A stretch of 64,000 nt of DNA from the NCBI GenBank assembly GCA_020633055.1, contig JACKEJ010000004.1:930001-994000 (forward strand), given 5' to 3'. Source of the stretch: Sandaracinaceae bacterium. Its GTDB lineage: Bacteria > Myxococcota_A > Polyangia > Polyangiales > Houyiibacteriaceae. The first letter of the stretch is position 1; every line of letters begins with the position of its first letter. Under the pieces are notes generated by a model. It saw only the letters and a program-made list of their open reading frames with translations, was not told the DNA's origin and ran no database searches. The position numbers were made by a program, and so were the translations under genes. This document shows positions 63,385 to 64,000 of this stretch, piece after piece.

Positions 63385-63888
63385 ATGTTCACGGGGACCC
63401 AGCCGCACCTCATGGCCCTCTACAACCGGTGGATGAACGAGCGCATGTACGCCGCCTGCGCCACGTTGTCGGACGTACAGCGGCGCAAGGACCTGGGGCT
63501 GTTCTTCAAGTCGGTCCACGGCACGCTGAACCACATCCTGTGGGGCGATCAGGCCTGGCTCGCGCGCTTCACGGGCGGCGCCGGGACGACGGTGCCAGCA
63601 GGGACGGAGCTGTACGCTGACTACGAGTCCCTCTGGGAAGCGCGGCGGGCGTTGGACACCGAGATCCTCGCGTGGGCTGCGGCGCTCACACCCGAAGCGT
63701 TGAACGAACCCATGACCTGGACCAGCAAGGTCTACGGGTTCACGCAGACCCAGCCGCGCTGGGTGCTCGTCACGCAGATGTTCAACCACCAGACCCACCA
63801 CCGCGGTCAGGTGCACGCGGCGCTGACCCACTTCCACGTGGACATGGGGGCGACGGACGTTCCGCTCACCCCCGAGCTATTGGAGTGA
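63385..63888 (+). CDS. DinB-like four-helix metal-binding protein
   Basis: 167 aa from the ATG at 63385. The pattern LFFKSVHGTLNHILWGDQAWL (His near 45-50) and MFNHQTHHRGQVHAAL (His pair ~132-136) give the three metal-binding histidines of DinB/YfiT-like proteins. Members include thiol-S-transferases and damage-inducible proteins. No signal peptide; ~76 nt from the divergent lysC start. Confidence 0.85.
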   Translation: MFTGTQPHLMALYNRWMNERMYAACATLSDVQRRKDLGLFFKSVHGTLNHILWGDQAWLARFTGGAGTTVPAGTELYADYESLWEARRALDTEILAWAAALTPEALNEPMTWTSKVYGFTQTQPRWVLVTQMFNHQTHHRGQVHAALTHFHVDMGATDVPLTPELLE

Positions 63889-63904
63889 TCCCTGAGTTCA
63901 GGCG

Positions 63905-64000
63905 TCAGGGGACCCAGCTGCAGGGCAGTCCGGTGGTCGCGGCCGCCTCGCAGAGCGCCTGAGGCGTGGTCATCGGCGGCGCCAGGCTCGGGTCCAGCTC
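63905..64000 (-). CDS. C-terminal end of an unidentified protein (5' part outside window)
   Basis: A minus-strand frame open to the right window edge ends in TGA at 63905-63907. The last residues read ELDPSLAPPMTTPQALCEAA and end PCSWVP, with a pair of Cys. Codon pattern supports coding. It converges on the DinB gene with a 16-nt gap. The family cannot be judged from 31 residues. Confidence 0.5.
   Translation of the reverse strand, partial: ELDPSLAPPMTTPQALCEAAATTGLPCSWVP

Overview
The window is very GC-rich, densely coded on both strands and typical of a myxobacterium (Myxococcota, probably Polyangia). The signs are a MYXO-CTERM sorting tail at the left edge, several Hanks-type Ser/Thr kinases (one fused to a STAND-type ATPase and repeats), many alanine/proline-rich lipoproteins, an AgmX/PglI-like C-terminal domain, and a FadL-type outer-membrane protein. 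The species cannot be named from the sequence.

Layout. 0-8.9 kb is mostly housekeeping and signalling: crotonase, a Ser/Thr kinase followed by inorganic pyrophosphatase, a eukaryotic-type S-adenosylmethionine decarboxylase, a DUF4013 membrane protein, a three-gene V4R-domain operon and an SseB-like protein. A 278-bp palindromic repeat lies at 1066-1343. 8.86-15.5 kb is a small integrated island in tRNA-Phe(GAA): a 173-bp direct repeat starting in the anticodon stem flanks a tyrosine recombinase, several orphan genes, a NYN-domain nuclease and a candidate small RNA with its own promoter and terminator. 15.5-31.1 kb mixes secreted proteins and orphans with a nucleotidyltransferase pair, a FadL-like porin, a catalytically degenerate SDR and a giant kinase-ATPase. 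It ends in a tight three-gene operon: TIGR04255-like, DUF5678-like, retropepsin-like.

31.6-46 kb has the character of a defence or accessory island. A three-gene operon (degenerate P-loop/TPR protein, 169-aa orphan, 1364-aa SNF2 helicase) lies between two copies of an exact 21-bp direct repeat. It is followed by an HNH nuclease, a HIT hydrolase, a TM2 protein, a Rad50-like ATPase coupled to a small helical protein, and a two-gene antitoxin-like module. 46-64 kb returns to envelope and core functions: lipoprotein, hybrid histidine kinase coupled to an outer-membrane barrel, OmpA-like protein, a deletion-fused kinase remnant, serine hydrolase, SRAP/HMCES-type DNA-protein crosslink enzyme, a two-gene lipoprotein/HEAT module possibly related to vitellogenin-type lipid-transfer proteins, an ABM-GNAT fusion, aspartate kinase and a DinB-like protein.

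The best candidates for undescribed systems are the repeat-flanked SNF2 operon, the TIGR04255/DUF5678/retropepsin operon, and the Rad50-like pair beside the HNH nuclease. All functional claims rest on motifs read by eye; no database search was possible.
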